A stretch of 64,000 nucleotides of DNA, from positions 186,001 to 250,000 of the forward strand of contig NZ_JARVRX010000020.1 of assembly GCF_030209435.1 (NCBI RefSeq), read 5' to 3'. A model generated the notes under the pieces. It saw only the letters and a program-made list of their open reading frames with translations, searched no databases and was not told the origin of the DNA. Within the stretch, counting starts at the first letter, position 1; each line of letters begins with the position of its first letter. A program made the translations under genes and the position numbers. Below are positions 24,521-34,149 of this stretch, piece after piece. The DNA comes from Mycolicibacterium sp. lyk4-40-TYG-92 (GTDB lineage: Bacteria > Actinomycetota > Actinomycetes > Mycobacteriales > Mycobacteriaceae).

Positions 24521-24900
24521 CCAATGAGCCCGGACGGCCAGCCAGCGACAGGCCAACTCGCTCAGGGCTTTCCACGCAGTGGGCCTGGTTCGGGGCCATC
24601 GTGGGGGCACTCGGAGTTTTGGGTTTCGGCCTCTCATTCGTCCTGATGCTCCCGCTGGCGATGGCCACCGACAGCTGCCACGACGGCAGCACCGACTGGG
24701 TGTGCAAGCTCTCCGCGCGCGGGCAGTACTTCCTCATCGCGATCCCCTGGATATGTCTGATCGGGGGCGTCGTCGCCGCAGTGGTGACCGCGGCACTGGC
24801 GGCGCGTCGACGGTGGACGCCACTGGTCGGCATTCCTGCCGGCATCGCCGTCGCCTGCGCACTGATCCCGATAGGCAAAGCGATCGCGCTCCACGTGTAG
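24517..24900 (+). CDS. Small membrane protein paired with the coiled-coil protein
   Basis: 127 residues with three or four membrane segments (residues ~24-50, 71-95 and 103-125). A loop between the first two contains two cysteines (DSCHDGSTDWVCKL), on the side that could form a disulfide outside the cell. No known family recognised. Translation is coupled to the upstream gene by an ATGA overlap. It is convergent with dxs. Confidence 0.68.
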   Translation: MTNEPGRPASDRPTRSGLSTQWAWFGAIVGALGVLGFGLSFVLMLPLAMATDSCHDGSTDWVCKLSARGQYFLIAIPWICLIGGVVAAVVTAALAARRRWTPLVGIPAGIAVACALIPIGKAIALHV

Positions 24901-24996
24901 GCACACGGTCACCGCCGCCGAGCGGCCCCAAAATGCCCGCGACACACCGTAATTGCGTGTACAAACACGGCCGCTCGCGGGGAGAGAGAGAGTCAG

Positions 24997-26895
24997 CTAC
25001 TGGGAGGTGATGTCCACCGAGCTGCCGAGGGCAGCGACCCAGCCGGTGACCTGCCGGGCGATGTCCTGGTCGGTCAGACCGATCGACATGAGCACCTCGC
25101 TGCGGCTGGCGTGGTCCTGGAACTCCTGCGGCACGCCGACATCGCGGCACGGCACGTCGATCTCGGCGCGGCGCAGCGCAGCCGACACTGCGGAGCCGAT
25201 GCCGCCGGCGACACCGTTGTCCTCGAGCGTGACAACGAGTTTGTGGGCCCGGGCCAGGTCGGCGATGGCCGCCGGGACCGGCAGCACCCAGCGCGGGTCG
25301 ACGACCGTGACGCCGATGCCCTGCTTGCGCAGCCGGTCGGCCACCACCAGCGCCATCCGGGCGAACGCACCGACAGCGACCAGCAGCACGTCGTCGGACA
25401 GGCCGTCGGCGGGTTCGGTCAGGATGTCGACGCCATGCTGGCGGCGGACGGCCGGAATGTCGTCGCCGACAGCGCCTTTCGGGAAGCGGACGGCGGTCGG
25501 CCCGTCATCGACGGCCAGTGCCTCGCCGAGTTCCTCACGCAGCCGGGCGGCGTCGCGCGGTGCGGCGACCTGCATACCGGGCACGATGCCGAGCATCGAC
25601 ATGTCCCACACGCCGTTGTGGCTGGCGCCGTCGTTGCCGGTGATACCGGCACGGTCGAGAACCATGGTGACGGGCAGCTTGTGCAGCGCCACGTCCATCA
25701 TGATCTGGTCGAACGCCCGGTTCAGGAACGTCGAGTAGATGGCGACGACGGGGTGCATACCGCCCATGGCCAGACCCGCGGCCGACGTCATCGCGTGCTG
25801 CTCGGCGATACCGACGTCGAAGAACCGGTCCGGGAAGCGCTGCCGGAACGCCGACAGACCCGTCGGCCCCGGCATGGCCGCGGTGATCGCGACGATGTCG
25901 CGCCGCTTCGTGGCCTGCTTGATCAGCTCCTCGGAGAACACCGACGTCCAGCCGAGCACCGACTCAGCGGTGGACCGCCCGGTGTGCGGGTCGATGATGC
26001 CGGTCGAGTGCATCTGCTCGGCTTCGTCGTTCTCCGCGTGCGAATAACCCATGCCCTTGCGGGTGACGACGTGCACGATCACCGGCGCGTTGAACCCACG
26101 GGCGTGCCGCAGCGCCGCCTCGACGGCGTGCTCGTCGTGCCCATCGATGGGGCCGACGTACTTGAGTCCAAGGTCGGTGAAAAGCGCCTGCGGCGCCAGC
26201 GCGTCCTTGATGCCGGCCTTGATGCTGTGCACGCACTGGTAACAGAACTCGCCGAGGACGGGCATGCCGCGCAGCGCGTTCTTGCCCCGCTCCAGCGCCT
26301 TCTCGTAAGCGGGCTGCAGCCGCAGTGCCGCGAAGTGGTCGGCCAGGCCGCCGATGGTCGGCGCGTAGCTACGGCCGTTGTCGTTGACGACGATGACGAT
26401 GGGCCGGTTGGCCGCTGCGATGTTGTTGAGCGCCTCCCAGCACATGCCGCCGGTGAGGGCGCCATCACCGACGACGGCGACGACGTGCCGGTTGCGGTAG
26501 CCCGAGAGTTCGAACGCCTTGGCCAGACCGTCGGCGTAGGACAGCGCGGTGCTGGCGTGGCTGGACTCGACCCAGTCGTGCTTGCTCTCGGCGCGCGACG
26601 GGTAGCCGGACAGGCCGCCCTTCATGCGCAGAGTTTCGAAGTCAGGGCACCGGCCGGTGAGCATCTTGTGCACGTAAGCCTGGTGGCCGGTGTCGAAGAT
26701 GATCGGGTCGTGCGGCGAATCGAAGACCCGGTGCAGGGCGAGCGTCAGCTCCACGACACCCAGGTTGGGTCCTAGATGCCCGCCGGTGGCGGCCACCTTG
26801 TGCACCAGGAATTCCCTGATCTCGGCGGCGAGTTCCGTCAGCTGCGGCTGCGACAGGTGCGCCAGATCAGCTGGGCCGCGGACCTGTTCAAGCAT
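24997..26895 (-). CDS. dxs: 1-deoxy-D-xylulose-5-phosphate synthase
   Basis: 632 residues, normal length. The thiamine-diphosphate motif [16 protein letters not shown] and the earlier [16 protein letters not shown] (catalytic His) are present; the transketolase-like C-terminal half carries [17 protein letters not shown] and [15 protein letters not shown]. It condenses pyruvate and glyceraldehyde 3-phosphate, the first step of the MEP route to isoprenoids, needed here for decaprenyl phosphate and menaquinone. It equals Rv2682c (dxs1). It begins 36 bp after the nhaA stop. Confidence 0.97.
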   Translation of the reverse strand: MLEQVRGPADLAHLSQPQLTELAAEIREFLVHKVAATGGHLGPNLGVVELTLALHRVFDSPHDPIIFDTGHQAYVHKMLTGRCPDFETLRMKGGLSGYPSRAESKHDWVESSHASTALSYADGLAKAFELSGYRNRHVVAVVGDGALTGGMCWEALNNIAAANRPIVIVVNDNGRSYAPTIGGLADHFAALRLQPAYEKALERGKNALRGMPVLGEFCYQCVHSIKAGIKDALAPQALFTDLGLKYVGPIDGHDEHAVEAALRHARGFNAPVIVHVVTRKGMGYSHAENDEAEQMHSTGIIDPHTGRSTAESVLGWTSVFSEELIKQATKRRDIVAITAAMPGPTGLSAFRQRFPDRFFDVGIAEQHAMTSAAGLAMGGMHPVVAIYSTFLNRAFDQIMMDVALHKLPVTMVLDRAGITGNDGASHNGVWDMSMLGIVPGMQVAAPRDAARLREELGEALAVDDGPTAVRFPKGAVGDDIPAVRRQHGVDILTEPADGLSDDVLLVAVGAFARMALVVADRLRKQGIGVTVVDPRWVLPVPAAIADLARAHKLVVTLEDNGVAGGIGSAVSAALRRAEIDVPCRDVGVPQEFQDHASRSEVLMSIGLTDQDIARQVTGWVAALGSSVDITSQ

Positions 26896-26931
26896 TCCGA
26901 CAGTCTACGCACGCACCACGGGTACAGCCGG

Positions 26932-28209
26932 TCAAGGCTGATAGATGTCCGGCACCCCGTCGCCGTCGTCGTCGGCGGTCTCGCGTTCGTGGATGCGGCG
27001 ATATGCGGCATTGCGCGACAGCAGCACCACCGCGGCCAGCATCCCCGCGAGCAGCGATCCGGCGAGCACGCCGATCTTGGCATCGGCGCCGGCGGCCGTG
27101 CCGGCACCGAACGCCAGCTCACCGATCAGCAGCGACACCGTGAAGCCGATCCCGGCCAGCAGCGCCACCCCGGCGACGTCGAGCCAACCCAGGCCCTCGT
27201 CGAGCTCGGCACCGGTGAATCGCGCCAGCAGAAATGTGGTGCTGAACACACCGATGGCTTTGCCGAAAACCAGCCCCAAGAGGACGCCTGCGGTCACCGG
27301 ATGGGTGATCGCGTCGACCAGACCCGGCCAGCCCCCGACACTCACCCCCGCGGCGAAGAACGCGAACACCGGCACCGCCACCCCGGCCGACAGCGGCCGC
27401 AGCGCGTGCTCGAACATCTCGGCCGAGGCGTGCCTGCCCAGGACCGGCACCCCGAATCCGAGCAGCACCCCGGCCACCGTGGCGTGGATACCGCTCGCGT
27501 GCACGAGGGCCCAGGTCGCCACCGCCAGCGGCAGCAGCAGCCACCAGTGCCGGATGCCGCGCTGCACGGCCGCGACGAACAGCCCGCCGGGAATCACCGC
27601 GAGCGCCAGCGCCGTGGGGTTGAGGTGGTCGGTGTAGAAGCAGGCGATGACGATGATGGCCAGCAGGTCGTCGACCACCGCGAGCGTCAGCAGGAAGGTG
27701 CGCAGCGCGGTCGGCAGATGCGTGGAGATGACGGCAAGCACCGCGAGCGCGAAGGCGATGTCCGTCGCGATCGGCACCGCCCAGCCGTCCAGATTCTCCG
27801 GGTGCCCCAGCGCCAGGTTCAGGCCCACGAAGATGGCGGCGGGCGCCAGCATGCCGCCGACGGCCGCGGCGATGGGCAGCGCCGCACGTGCCGGATCGCG
27901 CAGGTCGCCGGCGACGAATTCGCGTTTGAGTTCGACGCCGACGACGAAGAAGAAGATCGCCAGGAGCCCGTCGGCCGCCCACGCCGAGAGGCTGAGGTGC
28001 AGATGCCACGACTGCGGGCCGACCGCGAACTCAGACAGTGCGTGATAGCTGTGCGCGGCAGGCGAATTGGCCCAGACCAGGGCGACGCCGGCGGCCAGCA
28101 ACAACAGGATGCCGCCGACGGTCTCCTTGCGGAGGATCTCGGTGAACCGCTGGGCTTCGGGCCAGCTGCCCCGGGTCAGCAGCCGCCGGCGGGTGTTGCG
28201 GTTGTTCAT
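26932..28209 (-). CDS. nhaA: Na+/H+ antiporter NhaA with C-terminal DxDGD tail
   Basis: 425 residues with about twelve membrane segments. NhaA signatures are present: [35 protein letters not shown] (the ATDIAF motif) and [15 protein letters not shown] (paired Asp ion site). It exchanges sodium for protons across the inner membrane. The last 13 residues, from residue 413, form an acidic D-D-D-G-D-G-V-P-D loop resembling a calcium-binding repeat, unusual for NhaA. It is upstream of dxs on the same strand. Confidence 0.93.
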   Translation of the reverse strand: MNNRNTRRRLLTRGSWPEAQRFTEILRKETVGGILLLLAAGVALVWANSPAAHSYHALSEFAVGPQSWHLHLSLSAWAADGLLAIFFFVVGVELKREFVAGDLRDPARAALPIAAAVGGMLAPAAIFVGLNLALGHPENLDGWAVPIATDIAFALAVLAVISTHLPTALRTFLLTLAVVDDLLAIIVIACFYTDHLNPTALALAVIPGGLFVAAVQRGIRHWWLLLPLAVATWALVHASGIHATVAGVLLGFGVPVLGRHASAEMFEHALRPLSAGVAVPVFAFFAAGVSVGGWPGLVDAITHPVTAGVLLGLVFGKAIGVFSTTFLLARFTGAELDEGLGWLDVAGVALLAGIGFTVSLLIGELAFGAGTAAGADAKIGVLAGSLLAGMLAAVVLLSRNAAYRRIHERETADDDGDGVPDIYQP

Positions 28210-28315
28210 CGGAATTCTCCTGGGCAGCGTCGAACGGCGCCGACCAGGCTTCCCGGCACACCGCCTGCAAAGTTAGCAGCCGAGCCGAGCATCGACAGCG
28301 GCCCGCACCGCGCCG

Positions 28316-28765
28316 CTATGTGACCTCTGATTCGAGGACGTTCTTCAACCGCTTGAGGTCGTTGGTGGTGGCGCGCTTCATCGCCCGCACCATCAGCGGA
28401 GCGGCGAAGCGTGAGAAACCGCTCGGCGCACCGCGATTGCGCAGTCGCATCCGCGTGGTCTGCGCGTCCACATCGGCCCACTCGTAGACGGTTTCCATGG
28501 GAAACGGGCCTTCGGCGGTGCGCATGACGAGGCGGCGGTCGGGAACGAACTCCACGACCTCGTAGGTGTACGTCAAGGTCCGGCGCAGAAATGACGCGGT
28601 GAAGGTGAATTGCGACCCGACCGCCAACGGTCGCGCCGTGACCCAGCGCGCCGCGCGGATGTTGACGTACCACTCAGTGGCGTTGTCGGGTTCGGCTGCG
28701 AAGGCAGCCACGACACCGCGGGGTCGGGCGATGACGCATTCCACAGTCACATCCACGGTGGCCAT
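28316..28765 (-). CDS. SRPBCC (START-like) family protein
   Basis: 149 residues, one SRPBCC/polyketide-cyclase-like domain: DVTVECVIARPRGVVAAFAAEPDNATEWYVNIRAARW, the central EVVEFVPDRRLVMRTAEGPFPMETVYEW, and a long C-terminal helix. Such proteins bind hydrophobic ligands in a cavity; the ligand is unknown. It starts 27 bp after the stop of the methyltransferase gene and may be the third gene of the permease-methyltransferase unit. Confidence 0.85.
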   Translation of the reverse strand: MATVDVTVECVIARPRGVVAAFAAEPDNATEWYVNIRAARWVTARPLAVGSQFTFTASFLRRTLTYTYEVVEFVPDRRLVMRTAEGPFPMETVYEWADVDAQTTRMRLRNRGAPSGFSRFAAPLMVRAMKRATTNDLKRLKNVLESEVT

Positions 28766-28792
28766 CAGACGGCCCTTCCACTTCCAGAACCG

Positions 28793-30010
28793 CTAACGGG
28801 TCAACAACGCCACACACTCGACATGGTGCGTCAGCGGGAATGAGTCGAAGACGCGCAGGTTGGCCACCTCGTATCCGTGTCCGCGGTAGAGCCCGATGTC
28901 ACGCGCGAAAGACGCTGCCTCACAACCGATGTGGATCACCCGCGGTACCCCGGCGGCGGCCAGCTGGTCGATGACCTCGTGCCCGGCGCCGGTGCGCGGC
29001 GGATCCAGCACGGCAACGTCGGCAGCGACCCGCTGGGTGCCGAGCGCCCGGCGCACCGAATCCGTCACCACCTCGATGCAACCCAGGTCGCCGAGCGCGG
29101 CCCGGGCCGCGCGCGCTGATCCGCGGGAGGTGTCCACCGTCAGCACCTTGCCGGACTCCCCCACCGAACCGGCCAGCGCCGCCGCGAAAACGCCTGCGCC
29201 GCCGTACAAATCCCACGCCGTCTGCCCGGTCGACAGCTCGGCCCACTCGGCGACCAGCGCGCTGTAAGTGCCGGCGGCGTCGCGATGGGACTGCCAGAAC
29301 GCCGTCACCGGCACGCGCCACTCCCGATCGCCGACGCGCTGCACGGCCTCGTACTCGCCCGAGACCACCTCGGTCATGCCGGCCTTGCTCTTCTTGCCCG
29401 CGCGCGGACCGGACCGCACGACGTGCCGGTGCCCGGCGTCGTCGAGCACCACGTGCAGGTGCGCGCCGGGCGGTTGCAGCGGCAGATCGTCCAACATCCC
29501 CGCCGGTACCTGGGCGCACGACAGGTCGGTCACCAGCTCGTCGCTGTGATAGCGGTGGAACCCGGCCCGGCCGTCCGCGCCGACCTCCAGGCGCACCCGG
29601 GTACGCCACCCGGTCGCGCCGGCGGTACCGACCTCCGCGGCCTCGAGGTCGCCGGCCTCGTAACCACCGAGGCGGGCCAGCTGATTGGCCACGACCTCGC
29701 CCTTGAGTCGCCGCGCCGCGGCCGGATCGACGAAAGCCAGGTCACAGCAACCGGATCCCTGCGCCCCGGCGATCTCGCACAGCGAATCCACCCGGTCGGG
29801 CGACGCCTCGAGCACCTCGATCGCATCGGCATGCCAGTACGAGCCGCGCTCGGATGTCACCTTGGCGCGCACCACCTCGCCCGGCAGGGCGTGCCGGACG
29901 AAGATCACGCGGCCGTCGTGACGTGCGACGCAGCTGCCACCGTTGGCCGGCGGGCCGACCGTCAGCGTTACTTCCGGGGCGAGCGAAGCGACGGGAGATG
30001 AGTGGGTCAC
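28793..30010 (-). CDS. TrmA/RumA-like class I RNA methyltransferase with TRAM domain
   Basis: 405 residues. Residues ~10-65 form a TRAM RNA-binding domain (VGPPANGGSCVARHDGRVIFVRHALPGE). A Cys cluster (LCEIAGAQGSGCCDLAF) may hold a 4Fe-4S cluster. The Rossmann domain has AWDLYGGAGVFAAALAG, VLDPPRTGAG, and the catalytic-cysteine motif HIGCEAASFARDIG. The family makes 5-methyluridine in tRNA or rRNA; the exact target is not clear. It starts with GTG inside the stop of the permease gene (GTGA overlap). It equals Rv2689c. Confidence 0.9.
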   Translation of the reverse strand: MTHSSPVASLAPEVTLTVGPPANGGSCVARHDGRVIFVRHALPGEVVRAKVTSERGSYWHADAIEVLEASPDRVDSLCEIAGAQGSGCCDLAFVDPAAARRLKGEVVANQLARLGGYEAGDLEAAEVGTAGATGWRTRVRLEVGADGRAGFHRYHSDELVTDLSCAQVPAGMLDDLPLQPPGAHLHVVLDDAGHRHVVRSGPRAGKKSKAGMTEVVSGEYEAVQRVGDREWRVPVTAFWQSHRDAAGTYSALVAEWAELSTGQTAWDLYGGAGVFAAALAGSVGESGKVLTVDTSRGSARAARAALGDLGCIEVVTDSVRRALGTQRVAADVAVLDPPRTGAGHEVIDQLAAAGVPRVIHIGCEAASFARDIGLYRGHGYEVANLRVFDSFPLTHHVECVALLTR

Positions 30011-32022
30011 TCGATGATGCCCCGCCGGGTGTCACCGGGCGCCGAGCCCGGGGTCATGGTCACCTTCACGCGCTCCGACGAATTCAGCTGCCACGGAACG
30101 GAAGTCACCATCACGTTCGGGATGAACAACAGCCGGCCCTTGAGGCGCAGCGCGCTCTGGTTGTGCAGGATGTGCTCCCACCAGTGGCCCACCACGTACT
30201 CCGGGATGAACACCGTCACGACGGTGCGCTTCGACTCGGCCGTGATGCGCTTGACGTAATCGAGGATCGGCCTGGTGATCTCGCGGTACGGCGAGGCGAT
30301 GACCTTCAGCGGCACCGACACGTCGCTGTCTTCCCATTTGTGCACCAGCTCGCGCGTCTCGGCGTCGTCGACGCTGACGGTGATGGCCTCCAGGACATCC
30401 GGGCGGGTGGCCCGGGCGTAGGCCAGCGCCCGCAGCGTCGGCAGATGGAGGTTGGAGACCAGTACCACGGCGTGGTTGCGGCTGGGCAGCACGACGTCCT
30501 CGTCCGGCCCGGACTGGGAGCGCAGCTCCTTGGCGACGGTGTCGTAGTGCTTGTGGATCGCCTTCATCAGGACGAACAGCAGGCTCATGGCCAGGATCGC
30601 GATCCAGGCGCCGGCCATGAACTTCGTCACGATGACCACCAGCAGCACGGCGCCCGTGCAGATGAAGCCGATGGTGTTCACGATCCGCGCGCGCTGCATG
30701 CGGCGCCGCTCGGATCCGTCGGTCTCGGTGCTCAGCAACCGGTTCCAGTGCCGGACCATGCCGATCTGGCTCAGCGTGAACGACACGAACACACCGACGA
30801 TGTACAGCTGGATCAGCGCCGTGACCTCGGCGTTGAACGCCACGACGAAGGCGATGGCGGCGAACGCGAGGAACAGGATGCCGTTGGAGAACGCGAGCCT
30901 GTCGCCGCGGGTGTGCAGCTGTCGCGGCAGATAACGGTCCTGCGCCAGGATCGAGCCCAGCACCGGGAAGCCGTTGAAAGCGGTGTTGGCAGCCAGCACC
31001 AGGATGAGGCCCGTCACGCCGGCGATGGCGTACAGGCCCACCGGGAAGCCTTGGAAGATGGCCTCGGCGAGCTGCGTGACGACAGTCTTCTGGTGGTAGT
31101 CGGCGGGCGCACCCACCAACTGGTCCACACTGTCGGCCATCTTCAGGCCGATCTGCTTGGCCAGCACGATGATGCCCATGAACAACGACACCGCGATGGC
31201 GCCGAGCAGCAGCAGCGTCGTTGCGGCGTTGCGCGACTTCGGCTTCTGGAAAGCGGGCACACCGTTGCTGATGGCTTCCACACCGGTGAGGGCGGCACAG
31301 CCCGACGAGAACGCGCGGGCCACCAGGAACACCATGGCGAAGCCCAGCACGTCGCCGTGCTCGGACTTGATGCTGAAACCGGCCGACTCGGCCCGCAGCG
31401 GGTGGCCGAGCACGAAGATCTGGAAGAACCCCCACGCCAGCATGAGGTACATGCCGATCATGAAGGCGTAGGTCGGAATCGCGAACGCGGTGCCGGACTC
31501 CCGGATGCCGCGCAGATTCAGCGACGCCAGGATCAGGATCGCCAGCACCGAGAACAGCACCTTGTTCTGGGCGATGAACGGCACGGCCGACCCGATGTTG
31601 GACATCGCCGACGCCGTCGACACCGCGACCGTCAGCACGTAGTCGACCAGCAGCGCGCTGGCGACCGTCAGCCCGGCGGTGTGGCCCAGGTTGGTGGTGA
31701 CGACCTCGTAGTCACCACCACCGGACGGGTAGGCGTGCACGTTCTGCCGGTAACTGGCGATCACGACCAACATGACCGCGGCAACCGCGAGACCGATCCA
31801 TGGCGCCATCGAATAGGCCGACAGGCCGGCGACCGACAGCACCAGGAAGATTTCCTCCGGCGCGTAGGCGACCGACGACAGCGCATCCGACGCGAAGACC
31901 GGTAAGGCGATACGTTTGGGCAGCAACGTGTGGGCGAGCTTGTCGCTGCGGAAGGGTCGGCCGATCACCAACCGTCGCGTAGCGGTCGAAAGCTTGGACA
32001 CGAGTGCCAAGGGTAAGCCCAC
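30007..32022 (-). CDS. APC-superfamily permease, KimA-like potassium importer candidate
   Basis: 671 residues. About twelve membrane segments (residues ~45-460) are followed by a ~200-residue cytoplasmic domain. The start (RIALPVFASDALSSVAYAPEEIFLVLSVAG) and SGGGDYEVVTTNLG resemble KimA/YdaO of Bacillus, a KUP-type K+/H+ symporter, more than classical amino-acid permeases. The soluble tail has alternating strands (HAVVLVSNLHLPTLRALAYARA...PDVLEAITVSVDD), like a regulatory domain. It is divergent from ceoB/ceoC (TrkA-type potassium regulators), which supports a potassium role. It equals Rv2690c, usually annotated only as a permease. Confidence 0.85.
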   Translation of the reverse strand: MGLPLALVSKLSTATRRLVIGRPFRSDKLAHTLLPKRIALPVFASDALSSVAYAPEEIFLVLSVAGLSAYSMAPWIGLAVAAVMLVVIASYRQNVHAYPSGGGDYEVVTTNLGHTAGLTVASALLVDYVLTVAVSTASAMSNIGSAVPFIAQNKVLFSVLAILILASLNLRGIRESGTAFAIPTYAFMIGMYLMLAWGFFQIFVLGHPLRAESAGFSIKSEHGDVLGFAMVFLVARAFSSGCAALTGVEAISNGVPAFQKPKSRNAATTLLLLGAIAVSLFMGIIVLAKQIGLKMADSVDQLVGAPADYHQKTVVTQLAEAIFQGFPVGLYAIAGVTGLILVLAANTAFNGFPVLGSILAQDRYLPRQLHTRGDRLAFSNGILFLAFAAIAFVVAFNAEVTALIQLYIVGVFVSFTLSQIGMVRHWNRLLSTETDGSERRRMQRARIVNTIGFICTGAVLLVVIVTKFMAGAWIAILAMSLLFVLMKAIHKHYDTVAKELRSQSGPDEDVVLPSRNHAVVLVSNLHLPTLRALAYARATRPDVLEAITVSVDDAETRELVHKWEDSDVSVPLKVIASPYREITRPILDYVKRITAESKRTVVTVFIPEYVVGHWWEHILHNQSALRLKGRLLFIPNVMVTSVPWQLNSSERVKVTMTPGSAPGDTRRGIIE

Positions 32023-32073
32023 AGGGCCCGGGTTGTAGCGTTCGGACTGAGCTGAGGCATGAAATTCGCTTCA

Positions 32074-32090
32074 GGGCCGGTTTCCGGCCC
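32074..32090 (+). promoter_or_regulatory. Hairpin just upstream of ceoB
   Basis: GGGCCGG-TTT-CCGGCCC is a perfect 7-bp stem ending 15 nt before the GTG of ceoB, immediately before its GAAAGG ribosome site. It could modulate translation initiation; no regulator can be named. Confidence 0.35.
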
Positions 32091-32105
32091 AGAAAGGATC
32101 GGCTG

Positions 32106-32780
32106 GTGCGAGTAGTCGTGATGGGATGCGGCCGCGTTGGCGCATCGCTGGCGGACGGATTGGCCCGCATCGGCCATGAGGTCGCGGTGATCGACCGGGA
32201 CAAGACGGCGTTTCACCGGCTGTCCCCCGAATTCCCCGGAGAACGCGTGCTGGGCATGGGTTTTGACCGGGATGTGCTGGAGCGGGCCGGTATCGAAGAG
32301 GCCGGCGCGTTCGCCGCCGTGTCCTCCGGTGACAACTCGAACATCATCTCGGCGCGCGTCGCGCGTGAGACGTTCGGTGTGCAGCGCGTCGTCGCCCGCA
32401 TCTACGACGCCAAGCGCGCCGCCGTGTACGAGCGGCTGGGAATCCCGACCATCGCGACGGTGCCGTGGACCACCGACCGGTTGCTGAATCTGCTGACCCG
32501 CGAGACCGAGACCACCAAGTGGCGCGATCCTTCCGGCAACGTCGGCGTCACCGAACTGTCGCTCCACGAGGACTGGGTCGGCTACCGCGTCACCGCGCTG
32601 GAAGGCGCGACCGGCGGCCGCGTCGCGTTCCTCATCCGGTTCGGCAGCGGCGTCCTGCCGGACGCCAAGACCGTCATCCAGGCCGGCGATCAGGTGTACA
32701 TGGCCGCGGTGTCGGGCCGTGTCGCCGAAGCCATCGCCATCGCCTCGCTGCCGCCCGGCGACGACGTCGAAAGCCACTAG
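32106..32780 (+). CDS. ceoB: TrkA-type potassium uptake regulator CeoB
   Basis: 224 residues. TrkA-N (RCK-N) Rossmann domain: VRVVVMGCGRVGASLADGLARIGHEVAVIDRD, then TGD-like segments. TrkA-C (RCK-C) occupies residues ~135-220 (GVTELSLHEDWVGYRVTALEGATGGRVAFLIRFG...VIQAGDQVYMAA). Such subunits bind NAD(H) and nucleotides and gate potassium channels/transporters. The GTG at 32106 has GAAAGG upstream. It is followed after 8 bp by ceoC and is divergent from the KimA-like permease. It equals Rv2691. Confidence 0.93.
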   Translation: MRVVVMGCGRVGASLADGLARIGHEVAVIDRDKTAFHRLSPEFPGERVLGMGFDRDVLERAGIEEAGAFAAVSSGDNSNIISARVARETFGVQRVVARIYDAKRAAVYERLGIPTIATVPWTTDRLLNLLTRETETTKWRDPSGNVGVTELSLHEDWVGYRVTALEGATGGRVAFLIRFGSGVLPDAKTVIQAGDQVYMAAVSGRVAEAIAIASLPPGDDVESH

Positions 32781-32788
32781 GAGCGCAC

Positions 32789-33448
32789 ATGAAGGTCGCA
32801 ATCGCGGGCGCCGGCGCCGTCGGCCGCTCCATCGCGCGGGAACTGGTCGATCACCACGAGGTGACGCTGCTGGAACGCAATCCGGACCACATCGATGTCG
32901 ACGCCGTCCCCGCGGCGCAGTGGCGCCTGGGCGACGCCTGCGAGCTGTCGCTGCTCGAGTCGGTCAAGCTCCACGAGTTCGACGTCGTCATCGCCGCCAC
33001 CGGCGACGACAAGGCCAACGTGGTGGTCAGCCTGCTCGCCAAGACCGAGTTCGCGGTCCCCCGCGTCGTGGCCCGTGTCAACGACCCGCGCAACGAGTGG
33101 CTGTTCGACGACAGCTGGGGCGTCGACGTCGCGGTGTCGACGCCGCGCATGCTGGCATCACTGGTCGAAGAGGCCGTCTCGGTGGGCGACCTGGTCCGCC
33201 TGATGAGCTTCCGCAAGGGCCAGGCCAACCTGGTCGAGATCACGCTGCCCGACGACACGCCGTGGGGTGGCAAGGCGGTCAAGCGCCTCCAATTGCCGCG
33301 CGACGCCACGTTGGTGACCATCCTGCGCGGCCCGCGCGTCATCGTGCCCGAATCGGACGAGCCGCTCGAGGGCGGCGACGAGCTGTTGTTCGTCGCGGTG
33401 GCCGAGGTCGAGCAGGAGCTGCGCAACCAGGTGCTGAATCCGGGCTAA
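32789..33448 (+). CDS. ceoC: TrkA-type potassium uptake regulator CeoC
   Basis: 219 residues, paralogous to the gene before it. TrkA-N: MKVAIAGAGAVGRSIARELVDHHEVTLLERN, then DVVIAATGDDKANVVVSLLAKTEF. TrkA-C: ANLVEITLPDDTPWGGKAVKRLQLPRDATLVTILRG. It probably forms a heteromeric ring with CeoB in the cytoplasm. AGGAGC precedes the ATG. Its end overlaps the convergent DUF3159 gene by 4 bp. It equals Rv2692. Confidence 0.93.
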   Translation: MKVAIAGAGAVGRSIARELVDHHEVTLLERNPDHIDVDAVPAAQWRLGDACELSLLESVKLHEFDVVIAATGDDKANVVVSLLAKTEFAVPRVVARVNDPRNEWLFDDSWGVDVAVSTPRMLASLVEEAVSVGDLVRLMSFRKGQANLVEITLPDDTPWGGKAVKRLQLPRDATLVTILRGPRVIVPESDEPLEGGDELLFVAVAEVEQELRNQVLNPG

Positions 33449-34149
33449 TCCTCGGTGACGTGATGTTCGGCGTCGCGGAGGGCCTTCTGGGCCGTCCGGA
33501 TGGCCAGGTAGGACGCCAGCGCGGCGACCGCGGTGAGCGGCCAGCCCATGGCGATCCGGGCCACACCGAGCAGACCCGTCTGGTCCAGTCCGTACAAGTG
33601 GTTCTGAACCAGGAAACGCGCCGCGAACACCAGCGCCCACACCGCGGTCGCGATGTCGAACGCCAGTACCGCCCGCCGGACATCGCGCCAGCTGCGGTCG
33701 TGTCCGGTGACCCAGCTCCAGCCGTAACCGACCAGCGGGCGGCGGATCAGGATCGAGATCCCGAAAACCCCGGCATAGATCAGCGATGACCAGATGCCAA
33801 GCAGGAAATAGCCTTTCGAGGCGCCGATCATGTAGGCGATCAGTGCGCTGATGCCGACGCCGATGAAGCCGGACACCGCCGGCTGCACCGATTCCCGCCG
33901 GACCAGGCGCCAGACGAGAACCAGACCGGCGACGCCCAGCGCCGAGTAGATCGCGGCCGTCAGCCCGAAGAAGCTGGAGACGGGGACGAAGACGAGGACC
34001 GGTAGGGACGAATAAATCAGGCCGCTGAGGCCACCCATCTGTTCCAGCAGGACATGCGCCGTCAGTTTGGCGTCACCGTCGTCCTGCTGGGCCTCGATCT
34101 CGGCTTCGGCCTGCTCGCTGTCCGCGGTCCCCTTGTCGGGGAAAGTCAC
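33445..34149 (-). CDS. DUF3159 membrane protein
   Basis: 234 residues. An acidic cytoplasmic N terminus (about 45 residues) precedes six hydrophobic segments. DUF3159 landmarks are LLEQMGGLSGLIYSSLPVLVFVPVSSFFGL and SKGYFLLGIWSSLIYAGVFGISILIRRPLVGYGWSWVTG. The function is unknown. The GTG at 34149 overlaps the stop of the upstream OB-fold gene (GTGA), so the two are translationally coupled. It equals Rv2693c. Confidence 0.88.
   Translation of the reverse strand: MTFPDKGTADSEQAEAEIEAQQDDGDAKLTAHVLLEQMGGLSGLIYSSLPVLVFVPVSSFFGLTAAIYSALGVAGLVLVWRLVRRESVQPAVSGFIGVGISALIAYMIGASKGYFLLGIWSSLIYAGVFGISILIRRPLVGYGWSWVTGHDRSWRDVRRAVLAFDIATAVWALVFAARFLVQNHLYGLDQTGLLGVARIAMGWPLTAVAALASYLAIRTAQKALRDAEHHVTED

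Noticed and set aside
24919-24977. 9-bp inverted arms between the convergent membrane gene and dxs
   Set aside because: The 41-nt loop and lack of a T run make it a weak terminator candidate; it was not listed as a feature.
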